64,000 nt of DNA from Mesorhizobium sp. M1C.F.Ca.ET.210.01.1.1 (GTDB lineage: Bacteria; Pseudomonadota; Alphaproteobacteria; Rhizobiales; Rhizobiaceae): NCBI RefSeq assembly GCF_004791585.1, contig NZ_SRUU01000014.1, positions 112,468-176,467 of the forward strand. The letters run 5' to 3'. The notes under the pieces are model-generated. The model saw only the letters and a list, made by a program, of their open reading frames with translations, made no database searches and was not told the origin of the DNA. Position numbers and translations under genes: made by a program. How positions within the stretch are numbered: the first letter of the stretch is position 1; every line of letters starts with the position of its first letter. This document shows positions 17,012 to 25,788 of this stretch, one piece after another.

Positions 17012-18505
17012 CTACGCAACATCCAGGCAAAGGTATTTGAGATCGGTGAAGGCTTCGAGGCCGTGGCGCGAGCCTTCGCGGCCAATGCCGGACTGCTTGA
17101 CGCCGCCGAACGGGATCGGCGCACCGGTGATCTTGACCCGGTTGATCGCGACCATGCCGTAGTCCAGCGCGCGGCCCATGCGCGCCTGCCGGGCGCCGTT
17201 CTCGGTCACGACATAGGCGACGAGGCCATATTCGGTGGCGTTGGCGCGGGCGACGACCTCCGCTTCGTCGTCGAACGGCGTCACGGCGGCGACCGGGCCG
17301 AACGTTTCCTCGTGCATGATCAGCGCCTCGTCCGGCACGTCGACGAGCAGTGTCGGCTGGTAGAACAGCGGCCCGGCGGTGTGGCGCTTGCCGCCGGCGA
17401 GACAACGCGCGCCGTGGGCCAGGGCATTGGCAACCTGTTCCTCCACCTTCTCGACGGCGCGTTCATGCATCAGCGGTCCGATATCGGCGTCGCCGCAAAG
17501 CCCGTTGCCGGTCCGGAGGCCTTCGATGCGGCGGGCGAAAGCTGCGCAGAACCGGTCGTAGATCAGCCGCTGCACATAGATGCGGTTGGCGGCCAGGCAA
17601 TCCTGGCCGGAGGTGGCGAATTTGGCGTCGATGGCGATCGTCACCGCCTTGTCGATGTCGGCATCGTCGAAGACGATCAGCGGCGCATGGCCACCGAGCT
17701 CCATGACCAGCCGCTTCATCGTCGGCGCGCTCTGCGCGGCGATCAGCCTGCCGATTTCGGTCGAGCCTGTGAAGCTCATGGCGCGCACCCTGGCGTCAGC
17801 GCACATCGCGCCGACAATCGTTCGCGCATCGCCGGTGACGACGTTGAACACGCCCGCCGGCAGCCCGGCGCGCTCGCCGAGCTCGGCCAGCGCCAGTGCC
17901 GACAATGGCGTTTCGGAAGAGGGATGCGCAACGATGGTACAGCCCGCAGCGAGGGCCGCCGCAGCCTTGCGCGTCAGCATGGCCGACGGAAAATTCCACG
18001 GCGTGACGACGCCGACGACGCCGAGCGGCTCGCGGCGCACCGTCATCTCGGCATTGGGCAGATGACTGGTGATGTTCTCGGTGTTGAGGCGTTTTGCCTC
18101 CTCGGCATACCACTCGACGAAGGAGGCGGCGTAGTCGATCTCGCCGAGCGACTCCTTCAGCGGCTTGCCCTGTTCGAGCGTCATCAGCAGCGCCAGGTCG
18201 TCCTTGGCGGCGACGACCAGCTCGAACCATTTTCGCAAGATCCTCGACCGCTCCTGCGGCAACAGCGCCCGCCAGGCCGGGAAGGCTCGCGAGGCAGCAT
18301 TTATCGCTTGCGTCGTCTGCCTTGCATCGAGCGCGGCGACGAACGCCACGGTGGCGCCGGTGGCCGGATCGGTGACTTCAAAACTTTCTGCCGCTTCGCT
18401 TGCGGTCCAATGGCCGTCGACATAGGCGAGCGCGCGCAACAGGCGGCGGTCAGCGAGGCGGTCGAGCGCGTGGTGGTGGTTGGTGCGGGCGAAATGCGCG
18501 GACAT
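17012..18505 (-). CDS. doeC: semialdehyde dehydrogenase of the ectoine cluster (Ssd/DoeC, GabD-like)
   Basis: A 497-residue aldehyde dehydrogenase of the succinate-semialdehyde (GabD) type. Catalytic Glu269 (VMELGGHAP) and Cys303 (SGQDCLAANR) are present. In this gene context it probably oxidises aspartate semialdehyde to aspartate, the last ectoine step. One oddity: the conserved lysine of the cofactor motif KPA is replaced by His (VAHPSSETP near residue 194), so cofactor preference may differ from GabD. The gene lies between asnC and the transaminase with short gaps, on the same strand. Confidence 0.85.
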   Translation of the reverse strand: MSAHFARTNHHHALDRLADRRLLRALAYVDGHWTASEAAESFEVTDPATGATVAFVAALDARQTTQAINAASRAFPAWRALLPQERSRILRKWFELVVAAKDDLALLMTLEQGKPLKESLGEIDYAASFVEWYAEEAKRLNTENITSHLPNAEMTVRREPLGVVGVVTPWNFPSAMLTRKAAAALAAGCTIVAHPSSETPLSALALAELGERAGLPAGVFNVVTGDARTIVGAMCADARVRAMSFTGSTEIGRLIAAQSAPTMKRLVMELGGHAPLIVFDDADIDKAVTIAIDAKFATSGQDCLAANRIYVQRLIYDRFCAAFARRIEGLRTGNGLCGDADIGPLMHERAVEKVEEQVANALAHGARCLAGGKRHTAGPLFYQPTLLVDVPDEALIMHEETFGPVAAVTPFDDEAEVVARANATEYGLVAYVVTENGARQARMGRALDYGMVAINRVKITGAPIPFGGVKQSGIGREGSRHGLEAFTDLKYLCLDVA

Positions 18506-18628
18506 CGATTGTCTCCCGGTGCCGAAGCGATGCGGAGAGACTAGCCGCGCGGTTGAGACAGAGTGGCTGTTTCGGCACCATCGGCTAGAGAGATTGTCTT
18601 CAATCGCCCGCGGCGCCAGACAATGTCT

Positions 18629-19120
18629 CTAGCTTTGCCCCGGCAGCAGATCGGCGACCGGCAACACCGTCTCCTCCTTCACCGTCTTGGTGACGATGTA
18701 GGTGAAGTAGCGGTCGATGCCGATCTCGCGTTCGAGCAGGCCATCGACCAACCGCTGATAGGCGTCTATGTCGCGAGCCATGACCTTGAGCACATAGTCG
18801 ACGCCGCCGCCCACCGACCAGCAGGCGACGATCTCCCGGATGTCGCGGACGACGCGCTCGAAACGGTCGAAATCGGCTTGGCGGTGGCTGGCCAACGTCA
18901 CCTCCATCAGCACGGTCGCCACCGGCGCGATCATGCGCATGGCGATCGAGGCGTGGTAGCCGGAGACGATGCCGGCCTTCTCCAGCTTGCGCAGCCTCAT
19001 CCAGCAAGGCGTCGGCGACAGGCCGACCTTCTCGGCCAAAGCCAGCTTGGTGATGCGCCCATCGCGCTGGATAGCGTCCAGGATCTTTAGGTCGATCGGA
19101 TCGAGTTTCGCTGCCGCCAT
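18629..19120 (-). CDS. asnC: Lrp/AsnC family transcriptional regulator of the ectoine cluster
   Basis: A 163-residue Lrp/AsnC protein. The N-terminal helix-turn-helix (about residues 8-60) is TKLALAEKVGLSPTPCWMRL. The C-terminal RAM ligand domain contains ACWSVGGGVDYVLKVMARD. Proteins in this position (AsnC or DoeX in other ectoine clusters) are regarded as activators of ectoine catabolic genes. It is divergent from enuR across only 84 bases, so both regulators can control one shared region. It heads the leftward transaminase/dehydrogenase block. Confidence 0.9.
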   Translation of the reverse strand: MAAAKLDPIDLKILDAIQRDGRITKLALAEKVGLSPTPCWMRLRKLEKAGIVSGYHASIAMRMIAPVATVLMEVTLASHRQADFDRFERVVRDIREIVACWSVGGGVDYVLKVMARDIDAYQRLVDGLLEREIGIDRYFTYIVTKTVKEETVLPVADLLPGQS

Positions 19121-19214
19121 GCGGGGCTCCGCTTATTGTCCAGGACACCATGACGATGCATTATTTCGATTGTCAATTGCACTGATTTCGATCTCTAATA
19201 AGTCATGACATTAT
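19121..19214. promoter_or_regulatory. divergent asnC-enuR control region
   Basis: An AT-richer 84-base gap between two regulator genes, extended over the enuR start. A 13-mer, GTCATGACATTAT, at 19202-19214 overlaps the enuR ATG and differs at one base from GTCATGATATTAT at 20642-20654 in front of ehuA. A related CATGACGATGCATTAT lies near 19148. These are candidate regulator half-sites. Confidence 0.4.
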
Positions 19215-20590
19215 GGCAGCCAGATCCTGCGCTCATCCGACGACCGGCCTATCTCTCGCTGGCCGACCAATTCGCCCGCGCGATCCATGACGGGCGGCTC
19301 GCCAATGGCGCGCGGCTGCCGACGCACCGTCGCCTTGCCGACGACCTGAAACTTTCGGTGCAGACGGTCAGCCGCGCCTATGAGGAACTGATCCGCCGCG
19401 GCCTGATTTCCGGCGAGGTCGGACGCGGCAGCTTCGTGCAGACGCAGCGCCGCGAACCGGAGCCGCCTTACATTCCGGAGCGCCTGGGCGAGGTCATCGA
19501 TCTCTCCATCCTGAAGCCGGTCTGCGAGCCGATGCATCTGGAGAAGCTGAAGCAGGCGCTGGGGTGGCTCTCGGAGAACCTGCCGTCGAGCTCGGCGCTG
19601 TCGTTCCGGCCGAACATGGTGTTTCCGCGTCATCGCGCGGTGGCCGTCGAGTGGCTGAAGCTCTGCGGCCTCGAGGCTTCGCCGCAGAATATCAGCCTCA
19701 CCAACGGCGCGACCGCGGGCATGACGGTGGCGCTGATGAGCGTCGCCCCACCCGGCTCGACCGTCGCCACCGAGGCGATCGGCCACCACACGCTGGTGCC
19801 GCTCGCCCGCTATCTCGGCTTCAACCTCGAAGGCCTGCCGATCGACGGCAATGGCCTGATCCCCGAAGCGCTGGACGAGGCCTGCCGGCTGTCGGACATT
19901 CGTGCTGTCTTTGTCCAGCCTTCGGTGATCAACCCGACAGCCACCTTGATGGACGCCACGCGGCGCGAGCAGATCGCGGCGGTGGCGCGCAAGCATGACA
20001 TCGCCATCATCGAGAACGATGTGCTGGGTCCGCTGGTCGAAGGCCGGCCGCCGGCGGTCGCCGCCTTTGCGCCGGAGCGGACGCTCTACGTCACCTCCTT
20101 CACCAAGATCACCGTGCCTGGCCTGCGCATCGGCTATCTCGCGGTGCCGGACCGCTATGTCGCGGCGGTCGCCAACCGCCATCTCGTCTCGAACTGGATG
20201 GCGACACCGATGGTGGCGGAAATCGCGACGCGCTGGGTGAACGACGGCACTGCGCTGGAATTGGTCCACTGGCAGCGCGCGGCATTGAGGCGACGCCAGG
20301 AGATCGCCGCCGAGATGCTGACCGGGGTCGACTACCGCGTCCATCGCGACGGGCTGCATCTGTGGCTCGAGCTGCCGGGCGATCGCGCCGAGGAGAGCTT
20401 CGTCTCGCAGGCGCGCTTGCGCGGAGTGGCGATCGCGCCCGGCACCTCCTTCCGCATCGCCGACACGCCCTGGCATCCAGCCGTGCGCATCTCGCTCGGA
20501 TCGACCACCGAGGCGGAACTGCGTGCAGGCTTGAGCGTTGTGGCCAAGCTCCTGCTTGGCGATCCGGAGCATCTCCTGCTCGCCATCTGA
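19205..20590 (+). CDS. enuR: MocR/GabR-type regulator of ectoine utilisation
   Basis: A 461-residue fusion of a GntR-type winged helix (about residues 10-80, with LPTHRRLADDLKLSVQTVSR) to an aminotransferase-like domain. Lys301 in SFTKITVPGLRIGYL is the PLP lysine and matches the position of Lys302 described for Ruegeria pomeroyi EnuR. In that protein PLP binds the pathway intermediates acetyl-diaminobutyrate and diaminobutyrate, and this relieves repression. Position directly upstream of ehuABCD-eutABCDE and next to asnC supports the name. The start overlaps a candidate operator 13-mer. Confidence 0.93.
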   Translation: MTLWQPDPALIRRPAYLSLADQFARAIHDGRLANGARLPTHRRLADDLKLSVQTVSRAYEELIRRGLISGEVGRGSFVQTQRREPEPPYIPERLGEVIDLSILKPVCEPMHLEKLKQALGWLSENLPSSSALSFRPNMVFPRHRAVAVEWLKLCGLEASPQNISLTNGATAGMTVALMSVAPPGSTVATEAIGHHTLVPLARYLGFNLEGLPIDGNGLIPEALDEACRLSDIRAVFVQPSVINPTATLMDATRREQIAAVARKHDIAIIENDVLGPLVEGRPPAVAAFAPERTLYVTSFTKITVPGLRIGYLAVPDRYVAAVANRHLVSNWMATPMVAEIATRWVNDGTALELVHWQRAALRRRQEIAAEMLTGVDYRVHRDGLHLWLELPGDRAEESFVSQARLRGVAIAPGTSFRIADTPWHPAVRISLGSTTEAELRAGLSVVAKLLLGDPEHLLLAI

Positions 20591-20641
20591 TGCACAAGGG
20601 GAGCGCAGATTGCCCTGAAATTGTGCCGCGTCGGAAATATT

Positions 20642-20691
20642 GTCATGATATTATTTTCCTAATTGACATGATTTAGCGCGTTCCGCATCGT
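20642..20691 (+). promoter_or_regulatory. candidate ehu-eut promoter and operator
   Basis: TTGACA at 20663-20668 is a perfect -35 hexamer. After 17 bases comes CATCGT, a poor -10, as often seen at regulated promoters. CATGAT occurs twice, at 20644-20649 and 20667-20672, 23 bases apart; the second copy overlaps the -35. GabR/MocR proteins are known to bind direct repeats, so this is a reasonable EnuR site by inference. Confidence 0.5.
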
Positions 20692-20726
20692 TAAGGGCAT
20701 AGGCTTCTCCAGAACGGGGAAATTGA

Positions 20727-21512
20727 TTGCCCGCGCCCATCATCAAGGTCGACGCCATTTCGAAGAGTTTCGGCACCTTCAAGGTGCTGGACGGCCTGTC
20801 GATGCAGGTCATGCCAGGCGAGAAGCTGGCGCTGATCGGCCCATCCGGCTCCGGAAAGACGACGATCCTGCGCATCCTGATGACGCTGGAGAAAATCGAC
20901 GGCGGCCACATCCAGGTCGATGGCGAGCAGCTCTATCACATGGAGCGCAATGGCCAGCTGCTGCCGGCCGACGAACGGCACCTCGCCAAGATGCGCCAGA
21001 AGATCGGCATGGTCTTCCAGCTGTTCAATCTCTTTCCGCACAAATGCGTCATGGACAACGTGACGCTGGCGCCGATGCTGACCAAGGGTGTTTCGCGCGC
21101 CGCCGCCGAAAAGCGGGCGCTGGAACTGCTCGACATGGTCGGGCTGGCCGACAAGGCCAAGGCGATGCCGGCGCAGCTTTCCGGCGGCCAGAAGCAGCGC
21201 GTCGCGATTGCCAGGGCGCTGGCGCTGTCACCCAAGATCATGCTGTTCGACGAGGTCACCTCGGCGCTCGACCCGGAACTGGTCGAGGAGGTGCTCAATG
21301 TCATGCGCAAGCTCGCCGCCGAGACCGACATGACGATGCTGCTCGTCACCCACGAGATGGGCTTTGCCCACGACTTCGCCGACCGGGTGCTGTTCTTCGA
21401 CCGCGGCAGGATCGTCGAGGAAGGCAAGCCCGATGAGATTTTCCGCCATCCCAAGCAGGAGCGAACGCAGAGCTTCCTGAAGAAGATCATCGCGGCCGGA
21501 CATCGCGTCTGA
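20727..21512 (+). CDS. ehuA: ectoine/hydroxyectoine ABC transporter ATP-binding protein
   Basis: A 261-residue polar-amino-acid-type ABC ATPase. The Walker A is GPSGSGKTT (residues 38-46), the signature LSGGQKQRVAIARA, the Walker B IMLFDEVTSALDPE and the switch His LLVTHEMGFAHDF. It energises import with EhuB, EhuC and EhuD. The start is a TTG at 20727 with GGGGA six bases upstream. It is the first gene of the transporter-catabolism operon behind enuR. Confidence 0.93.
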   Translation: MPAPIIKVDAISKSFGTFKVLDGLSMQVMPGEKLALIGPSGSGKTTILRILMTLEKIDGGHIQVDGEQLYHMERNGQLLPADERHLAKMRQKIGMVFQLFNLFPHKCVMDNVTLAPMLTKGVSRAAAEKRALELLDMVGLADKAKAMPAQLSGGQKQRVAIARALALSPKIMLFDEVTSALDPELVEEVLNVMRKLAAETDMTMLLVTHEMGFAHDFADRVLFFDRGRIVEEGKPDEIFRHPKQERTQSFLKKIIAAGHRV

Positions 21513-21594
21513 CCGCAATGCAAATGGGCGGCGCAAGCCGTCCCAAGGCGACGTAGTCGTCGCAAACCAAGAAGAGAACAAGGAGTTGGGAACG

Positions 21595-22446
21595 ATGAAG
21601 AAACTTGCCATTCTGGCCGGCGTCGCCGGCCTCGCGGTGATCACGATGCTGCTCGCCTCCGGCGCAAAGTCGGCTGACGACGCCAAGCTGGATCAGCTCA
21701 AGGGGCAAGGCTTCGCCCGCGTCGCCATTGCCAATGAGCCGCCCTACACGGCGGTGGCCGCCGACGGCAAGGTCTCGGGCGCAGCGCCGGACGTGGCGCG
21801 CGAGATCTTCAAGCGCCTCGGCGTCAACGACATCGTCGCCTCCATCTCCGAATACGGCGCCATGATCCCCGGCCTGCAGGCCGGCCGCTTCGACGTCGTC
21901 ACCGCAGGCCTGTTCATGAAGCCGGAGCGCTGCGCGGCGGTCGCCTATTCCGAACCGGTGCTGTGCGATGCCGAAGCGATGCTGGTGAAGAAGGGCAATC
22001 CGAAGGGCTTCAAGAGCTATGAGGACATTGCCAAGGATACGTCCGCCACCATCGGCGCGCCGGGCGGCGGCACCGAGGAAAAGCTGGCGCTCAATGCCGG
22101 TGTGCCGCGCGATCGCGTCATCGTCGTGCCGGACGGCCAGAGCGGCCTGAAGATGGTGCAGGACGGCCGCATCGACGCCTATTCGCTCCCTGTTCTGTCG
22201 ATCAACGATCTCATCAAGAAGGCCAACGATCCGAACCTCGAAGTGATCGCGCCGGTGCAGGGCGCGCCTGTCTATTGCGACGGCGCCGCCTTCAAGAAGG
22301 GCGACGAGGCACTGCGCGATGCCTATGATGTCGAGCTCGCCAAGATGAAGAAGTCCGGCGAGTTCGCCAAGATCATCGAGCCCTACGGCTTCTCCGCCAA
22401 GGCGGCGATGTCGACGACGCGCGAGAAGCTCTGCGCGGCGAAGTAG
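21595..22446 (+). CDS. ehuB: ectoine/hydroxyectoine substrate-binding protein
   Basis: A 283-residue periplasmic binding protein of the polar amino acid (SBP_bac_3) family with an N-terminal signal peptide (MKKLAILAGVAGLAVITMLL). Residues with the spacing of the Sinorhizobium meliloti EhuB ectoine pocket, as I remember it (Glu21, Phe24, Tyr60, Phe80, Arg85 of the mature protein), are found as Glu and Tyr in NEPPYT, Tyr in SEYGAM, Phe in GLFMKPER and Arg in the same stretch. Phe24 is replaced by Tyr. The ATG at 21595 is nine bases after AAGGAG, better than the TTG at 21586. Confidence 0.93.
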   Translation: MKKLAILAGVAGLAVITMLLASGAKSADDAKLDQLKGQGFARVAIANEPPYTAVAADGKVSGAAPDVAREIFKRLGVNDIVASISEYGAMIPGLQAGRFDVVTAGLFMKPERCAAVAYSEPVLCDAEAMLVKKGNPKGFKSYEDIAKDTSATIGAPGGGTEEKLALNAGVPRDRVIVVPDGQSGLKMVQDGRIDAYSLPVLSINDLIKKANDPNLEVIAPVQGAPVYCDGAAFKKGDEALRDAYDVELAKMKKSGEFAKIIEPYGFSAKAAMSTTREKLCAAK

Positions 22447-22457
22447 GCGCGACTCTT

Positions 22458-22627
22458 CCTTCTCCCCGTTCACGGGGAGAAGGCGGCCCGAAGGGCTCGG
22501 ATGAGGGACGGCGCCAAGGTCTCAGAAGCTGGCTCCGTCCCTCATTCACCTGCCCTCCTGCAGCAGCTGGGCTGCAGCTACGGGGGGTGAACCGGCATCT
22601 TCCCTCCGTGAACGGGGAGAGGGGGCT
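22458..22627. repeat. nested palindromic intergenic repeat (rhizobial type)
   Basis: The 231-base ehuB-ehuC gap holds nested inverted repeats. A perfect 12-bp hairpin with a 2-base loop lies at 22458-22483. An 11-bp pair, ATGAGGGACGG/CCGTCCCTCAT, lies at 22501-22511 and 22535-22545. A second CCGTGAACGGGGAG copy sits near 22606-22619. This CCCCGTTCACGGGG type of element is widespread between rhizobial genes. Its position could reduce transcription or protect the ehuB message, giving more binding protein than permease. Confidence 0.75.
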
Positions 22628-22677
22628 GTCGGCGTCGCCTCGCGCAACCGCAAAATGACAGGAAGTTCTAAACCCAA

Positions 22678-23337
22678 ATGACCCAGTGGTCCGGCTATCT
22701 CGGCCTGATATTGCAGGGAGCGCTTGTCACCATCGAGCTGACGCTGATGGGGTCGGTGCTGGCGCTGGTCATGGCCTTCCTCGCCGGCATGGGGCGCGTG
22801 TCGCGCTTCTTCATCGTGCGTGCATTGGCGACGATCTACATCGAGTTCTTCCGCGGTACGTCGATCTTCGTGCAACTGTTCTGGGCCTATTTTGTGCTGC
22901 CGTTCGCCGGCCTGTCGCTGACGCCGCTGCAGGCCGGCGTGCTGGCGCTGGGCCTCAATGTCGGCGCTTATGCCGCCGAAGTCGTGCGCGGCGCCATCCT
23001 CTCGGTCGGCCGCGAGCAGTACGAGGCCTGCACCGCGCTCAACCTCGGCCGCTGGCAGGGCATGCGCCACGTCATCCTGCCGCAGGCGCTGCTGGTCATG
23101 CTGCCGACCTTCGGCAACAACGCGATCGAATTGCTCAAGGCGACCTCGGTCGTGTCGCTGATCTCGCTCGCCGATCTCACCTTCCAGGCGCAGGTGGTGC
23201 GCTCGCAGACCGGCAGCACGCTGATGCCCTTCGTCTCCGTGCTCGTCATCTATTTCGGGCTCGCGCTGATCATTTCCTGGGGCATCCGGTCGCTGGAGCG
23301 CCGCATGGCGCGTGGCCTCGACGGAGTGCGTGCCTGA
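22678..23337 (+). CDS. ehuC: ectoine/hydroxyectoine ABC transporter permease
   Basis: A 219-residue His/Glu/Gln/Arg-type permease with about four to five membrane helices, the FFRGTSIFVQLFWAYF segment and the EAA loop EACTALNLGRWQGMRHVILP that docks on EhuA. Its stop overlaps the ehuD start (TGATG). It is separated from ehuB by a palindromic repeat but is otherwise in one operon. Confidence 0.92.
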   Translation: MTQWSGYLGLILQGALVTIELTLMGSVLALVMAFLAGMGRVSRFFIVRALATIYIEFFRGTSIFVQLFWAYFVLPFAGLSLTPLQAGVLALGLNVGAYAAEVVRGAILSVGREQYEACTALNLGRWQGMRHVILPQALLVMLPTFGNNAIELLKATSVVSLISLADLTFQAQVVRSQTGSTLMPFVSVLVIYFGLALIISWGIRSLERRMARGLDGVRA

Positions 23338-23996
23338 TGGAATGGGATTGGAATTTTGTCCGCGAGATCATGCCGACCCTGATCCAGGGCGTGAAGATCA
23401 CCATCCTGGCGACGGTGCTCGGCTCGATCCTGGCGGCGATCGTCGGCTTGGCCATAGCGCTGGCGCGGCGTTCGCCAAACCGGGCTTTGTCGCGCAGCGT
23501 CGGCTGGTTCGCCGAATTCATCCGCGGCACGCCGCTCTTGGTGCAGCTCTACTTCATCTTCTACGTGCTGCCCGACATCGGCATCCTTTTGCCGCCGCTG
23601 GTGGCCGGTGTCATCGGCCTTGGCCTGCACTACGGCACCTATACCGCGGAAGTCTATCGCGCCGGCATCGACAATGTGCCGCGCGGCCAGTGGGAGGCGG
23701 CGAAGGCCTGCAATCTCAGCGGCCGCCACACCTGGACGCACATCATCCTGCCGCAGGCAATCCCGCCGATGATCCCGGCCTTGGCCAACTACTTCATCGC
23801 TATGTTCAAGGAGACGCCGCTGCTGTCGGCTATCACCGTGCTGGAGCTGATGAACCAGGCCAAGAGCGTCGCCAACACCTACTACCGCTACATCGAGCCG
23901 ATGACGCTGGTCGGCGCCTTCTTCCTCGTCATCAGCCTCTGCTCCGTCGTGCTCTTGCGCTGGCTGGAGCACCGCTACGGCAGGATCGAGAGATGA
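23337..23996 (+). CDS. ehuD: ectoine/hydroxyectoine ABC transporter permease
   Basis: A 219-residue second permease subunit, similar to EhuC, with EFIRGTPLLVQLYFIFYVLP and the EAA loop EAAKACNLSGRHTWTHIILP. The ATG shares a base with the ehuC stop, and its own stop overlaps the eutA start in an ATGA, indicating translational coupling. With EhuC it forms the heterodimeric membrane channel. Confidence 0.92.
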   Translation: MEWDWNFVREIMPTLIQGVKITILATVLGSILAAIVGLAIALARRSPNRALSRSVGWFAEFIRGTPLLVQLYFIFYVLPDIGILLPPLVAGVIGLGLHYGTYTAEVYRAGIDNVPRGQWEAAKACNLSGRHTWTHIILPQAIPPMIPALANYFIAMFKETPLLSAITVLELMNQAKSVANTYYRYIEPMTLVGAFFLVISLCSVVLLRWLEHRYGRIER

Positions 23997-24778
23997 GAGT
24001 CATGAACCCGCTGCCCGAAATCCGCCTGGCATCGAGCCGGCCTGTCCTCGACGCGCGTCCGCTGGAAAAGCGCGTCGGCCTGATCTCCTTGGCCACCGAC
24101 CATACCAGCGAGGTGGACTTCCGCCGCATGGTGGCGAGCGAACGCATCGGCGTCTATGTCGCGCGCATTCCCTATGCCAATCCGACGACGCCCGAGAACC
24201 TTCGCAAGATGCAGCCGTCTTTGACGGCGGGCGCGGCGCTGATCCTGCCGGACGAGCCGCTCGACGCCATCTGCTATTCCTGCACATCGGCTTCCGTTGT
24301 GATCGGCGACACCGAGATCGAAGCCGCGATCCAGGCGGCCAAACCGAATGTTCCAGTGGTCACGCCGCCCATGGCCGGTGTGCGTGGCCTGAACGCTCTT
24401 GGGGTGAAGCGGGTCAGCATCCTCACGCCTTACACCGTCGAGACCAGCCGGCCGATGGCAACCTATTTCACCGCGCACGGCTTCGATATCGAGAGCTTCA
24501 CCTGTCTTGGCTTCGAGGACGACCGCGAGATGGCGCGCATCGCGCCGGCGTCCCTCGTCGCGCTGGCGCGCAAGGCAACGCACACGCAGGCCGATGCGCT
24601 GTTCGTCTCATGCACGGCGCTACGCGCGGCGCTTGCGGTTCCAGGCATCGAAGAAGCAATCGGCCGCCCGGTCGTCACCAGCAACCAAGCCAGCGCCTGG
24701 AATTGCCTGCGGCTCTGCGGCGACGACACACCGCGGTCGGAGTTCGGCCGGCTTATGACGAAGCCGTTGGCTGAGTGA
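23993..24778 (+). CDS. eutA: EutA, Asp/Glu racemase-like protein of hydroxyectoine utilisation
   Basis: A 261-residue protein of the Asp/Glu racemase-maleate isomerase-arylmalonate decarboxylase superfamily. The two catalytic-type cysteine motifs are ICYSCTSASVVIG (first half) and ADALFVSCTALRA (second half). EutA, EutB and EutC are thought to convert 5-hydroxyectoine to ectoine or its pathway, with EutA handling the stereochemistry of the hydroxyl; the exact step is not settled. The ATG overlaps the ehuD stop; ATG 24002 is an alternative. Confidence 0.9.
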   Translation: MRVMNPLPEIRLASSRPVLDARPLEKRVGLISLATDHTSEVDFRRMVASERIGVYVARIPYANPTTPENLRKMQPSLTAGAALILPDEPLDAICYSCTSASVVIGDTEIEAAIQAAKPNVPVVTPPMAGVRGLNALGVKRVSILTPYTVETSRPMATYFTAHGFDIESFTCLGFEDDREMARIAPASLVALARKATHTQADALFVSCTALRAALAVPGIEEAIGRPVVTSNQASAWNCLRLCGDDTPRSEFGRLMTKPLAE

Positions 24779-25788
24779 TCGGAATGCCAATGACCGAAAT
24801 GCCAGTCACTCTTCAGCATATTCGCGCCGCGCGCGAACGTATTGCCGGCAAGATCGAGCGTACCCCTGCCGTGCCGTCGCAGAGCCTCTCGGACCGTATC
24901 GGCCAGCCTATCCATCTGAAACTGGAGCATCATCAGACCACCGGCGCGTTCAAGCTGCGCGGCGCGTCCAACGCCATCGCCGCGCTGAGCGCGGAAGAAC
25001 GATCGCGCGGGGTCGTCGCCGCGTCGACCGGCAATCACGGCCGTGCGCTCGCGCACGCAGCAAAGCTCGAAGGCATGCGCGCGGTGATCTGCATGTCCAA
25101 GCTGGTACCCGAAAACAAGCTCGACGCCATCCGCCGCCTTGGCGCGGAGATCCGCATCGTCGGCAACAGCCAGGACGACGCCCAGCAGGAGGTCGACAGG
25201 CTGGTGGCGGCGGACGGGCTCGTCATGCTGCCGCCCTTCGACCATCCCGACATCATCGCCGGGCAGGGCACGCTCGGACTCGAGATCGTGGAGCAGGTGC
25301 CCGACGTCGCGGCCGTTCTGGTGCCGCTCTCCGGCGGCGGCCTGGCGGCTGGCGTCGCTGCGGCCGTCAAGGGGTTGAGCCGGGGCACCAAAGTCATCGG
25401 CGTCTCGATGGCGCGCGGTGCTGCGATGAAGGCAAGCCTCGATGCCGGCTATCCGGTGCAGGTCGAGGAACTGCCTACGCTGGCGGATTCGCTCGGCGGC
25501 GGCATCGGTCTCGACAACCGACTGACCTTCGCCATGTGCCGCGGCCTGCTCGACGATGTCGTCATGCTCTCCGAGGACGAGATCGCCGCCGGCATCCGCC
25601 ACGCCTATGAAGAGGAGCGCGAGATCGTCGAGGGAGCCGGCGCCGTCGGCATCGCGGCACTGCTCGCCGGCAAGATTGGGGCGACGGGCCCGATGGTCCT
25701 GATCCTGTCCGGCCGCAACATTGACATGGCGCTGCATCGCAAGATCGTCTGCGGCGAGACGCCATCAACAGTGGAGCGCGCCACATGA
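24775..25788 (+). CDS. eutB: EutB, threonine dehydratase-like PLP enzyme
   Basis: A 337-residue fold-type II PLP enzyme like threonine/serine dehydratases. The PLP lysine is in HHQTTGAFKLRGASNA (Lys60 in the longest form). Other family marks are AASTGNHGRALAHAAK and the glycine loop VLVPLSGGGLAAGVAA. In ectoine clusters EutB is placed in removal of the hydroxyl from the hydroxyectoine ring or its product. The GTG at 24775 overlaps the eutA stop. ATGs at 24784 and 24790 are alternatives. Confidence 0.9.
   Translation: MIGMPMTEMPVTLQHIRAARERIAGKIERTPAVPSQSLSDRIGQPIHLKLEHHQTTGAFKLRGASNAIAALSAEERSRGVVAASTGNHGRALAHAAKLEGMRAVICMSKLVPENKLDAIRRLGAEIRIVGNSQDDAQQEVDRLVAADGLVMLPPFDHPDIIAGQGTLGLEIVEQVPDVAAVLVPLSGGGLAAGVAAAVKGLSRGTKVIGVSMARGAAMKASLDAGYPVQVEELPTLADSLGGGIGLDNRLTFAMCRGLLDDVVMLSEDEIAAGIRHAYEEEREIVEGAGAVGIAALLAGKIGATGPMVLILSGRNIDMALHRKIVCGETPSTVERAT

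Noticed and set aside
22458..22627. Repeated CCCCGTTCACGGGG units as a CRISPR array
   Set aside because: The units are inverted, few and without regular spacers; this is a palindromic intergenic repeat.
22686..23336. Upstream extension of the ehuD frame through ehuC
   Set aside because: It runs antiparallel to nothing and overlaps ehuC entirely in another frame; the ATG at 23337 overlapping the ehuC stop is the evident start.
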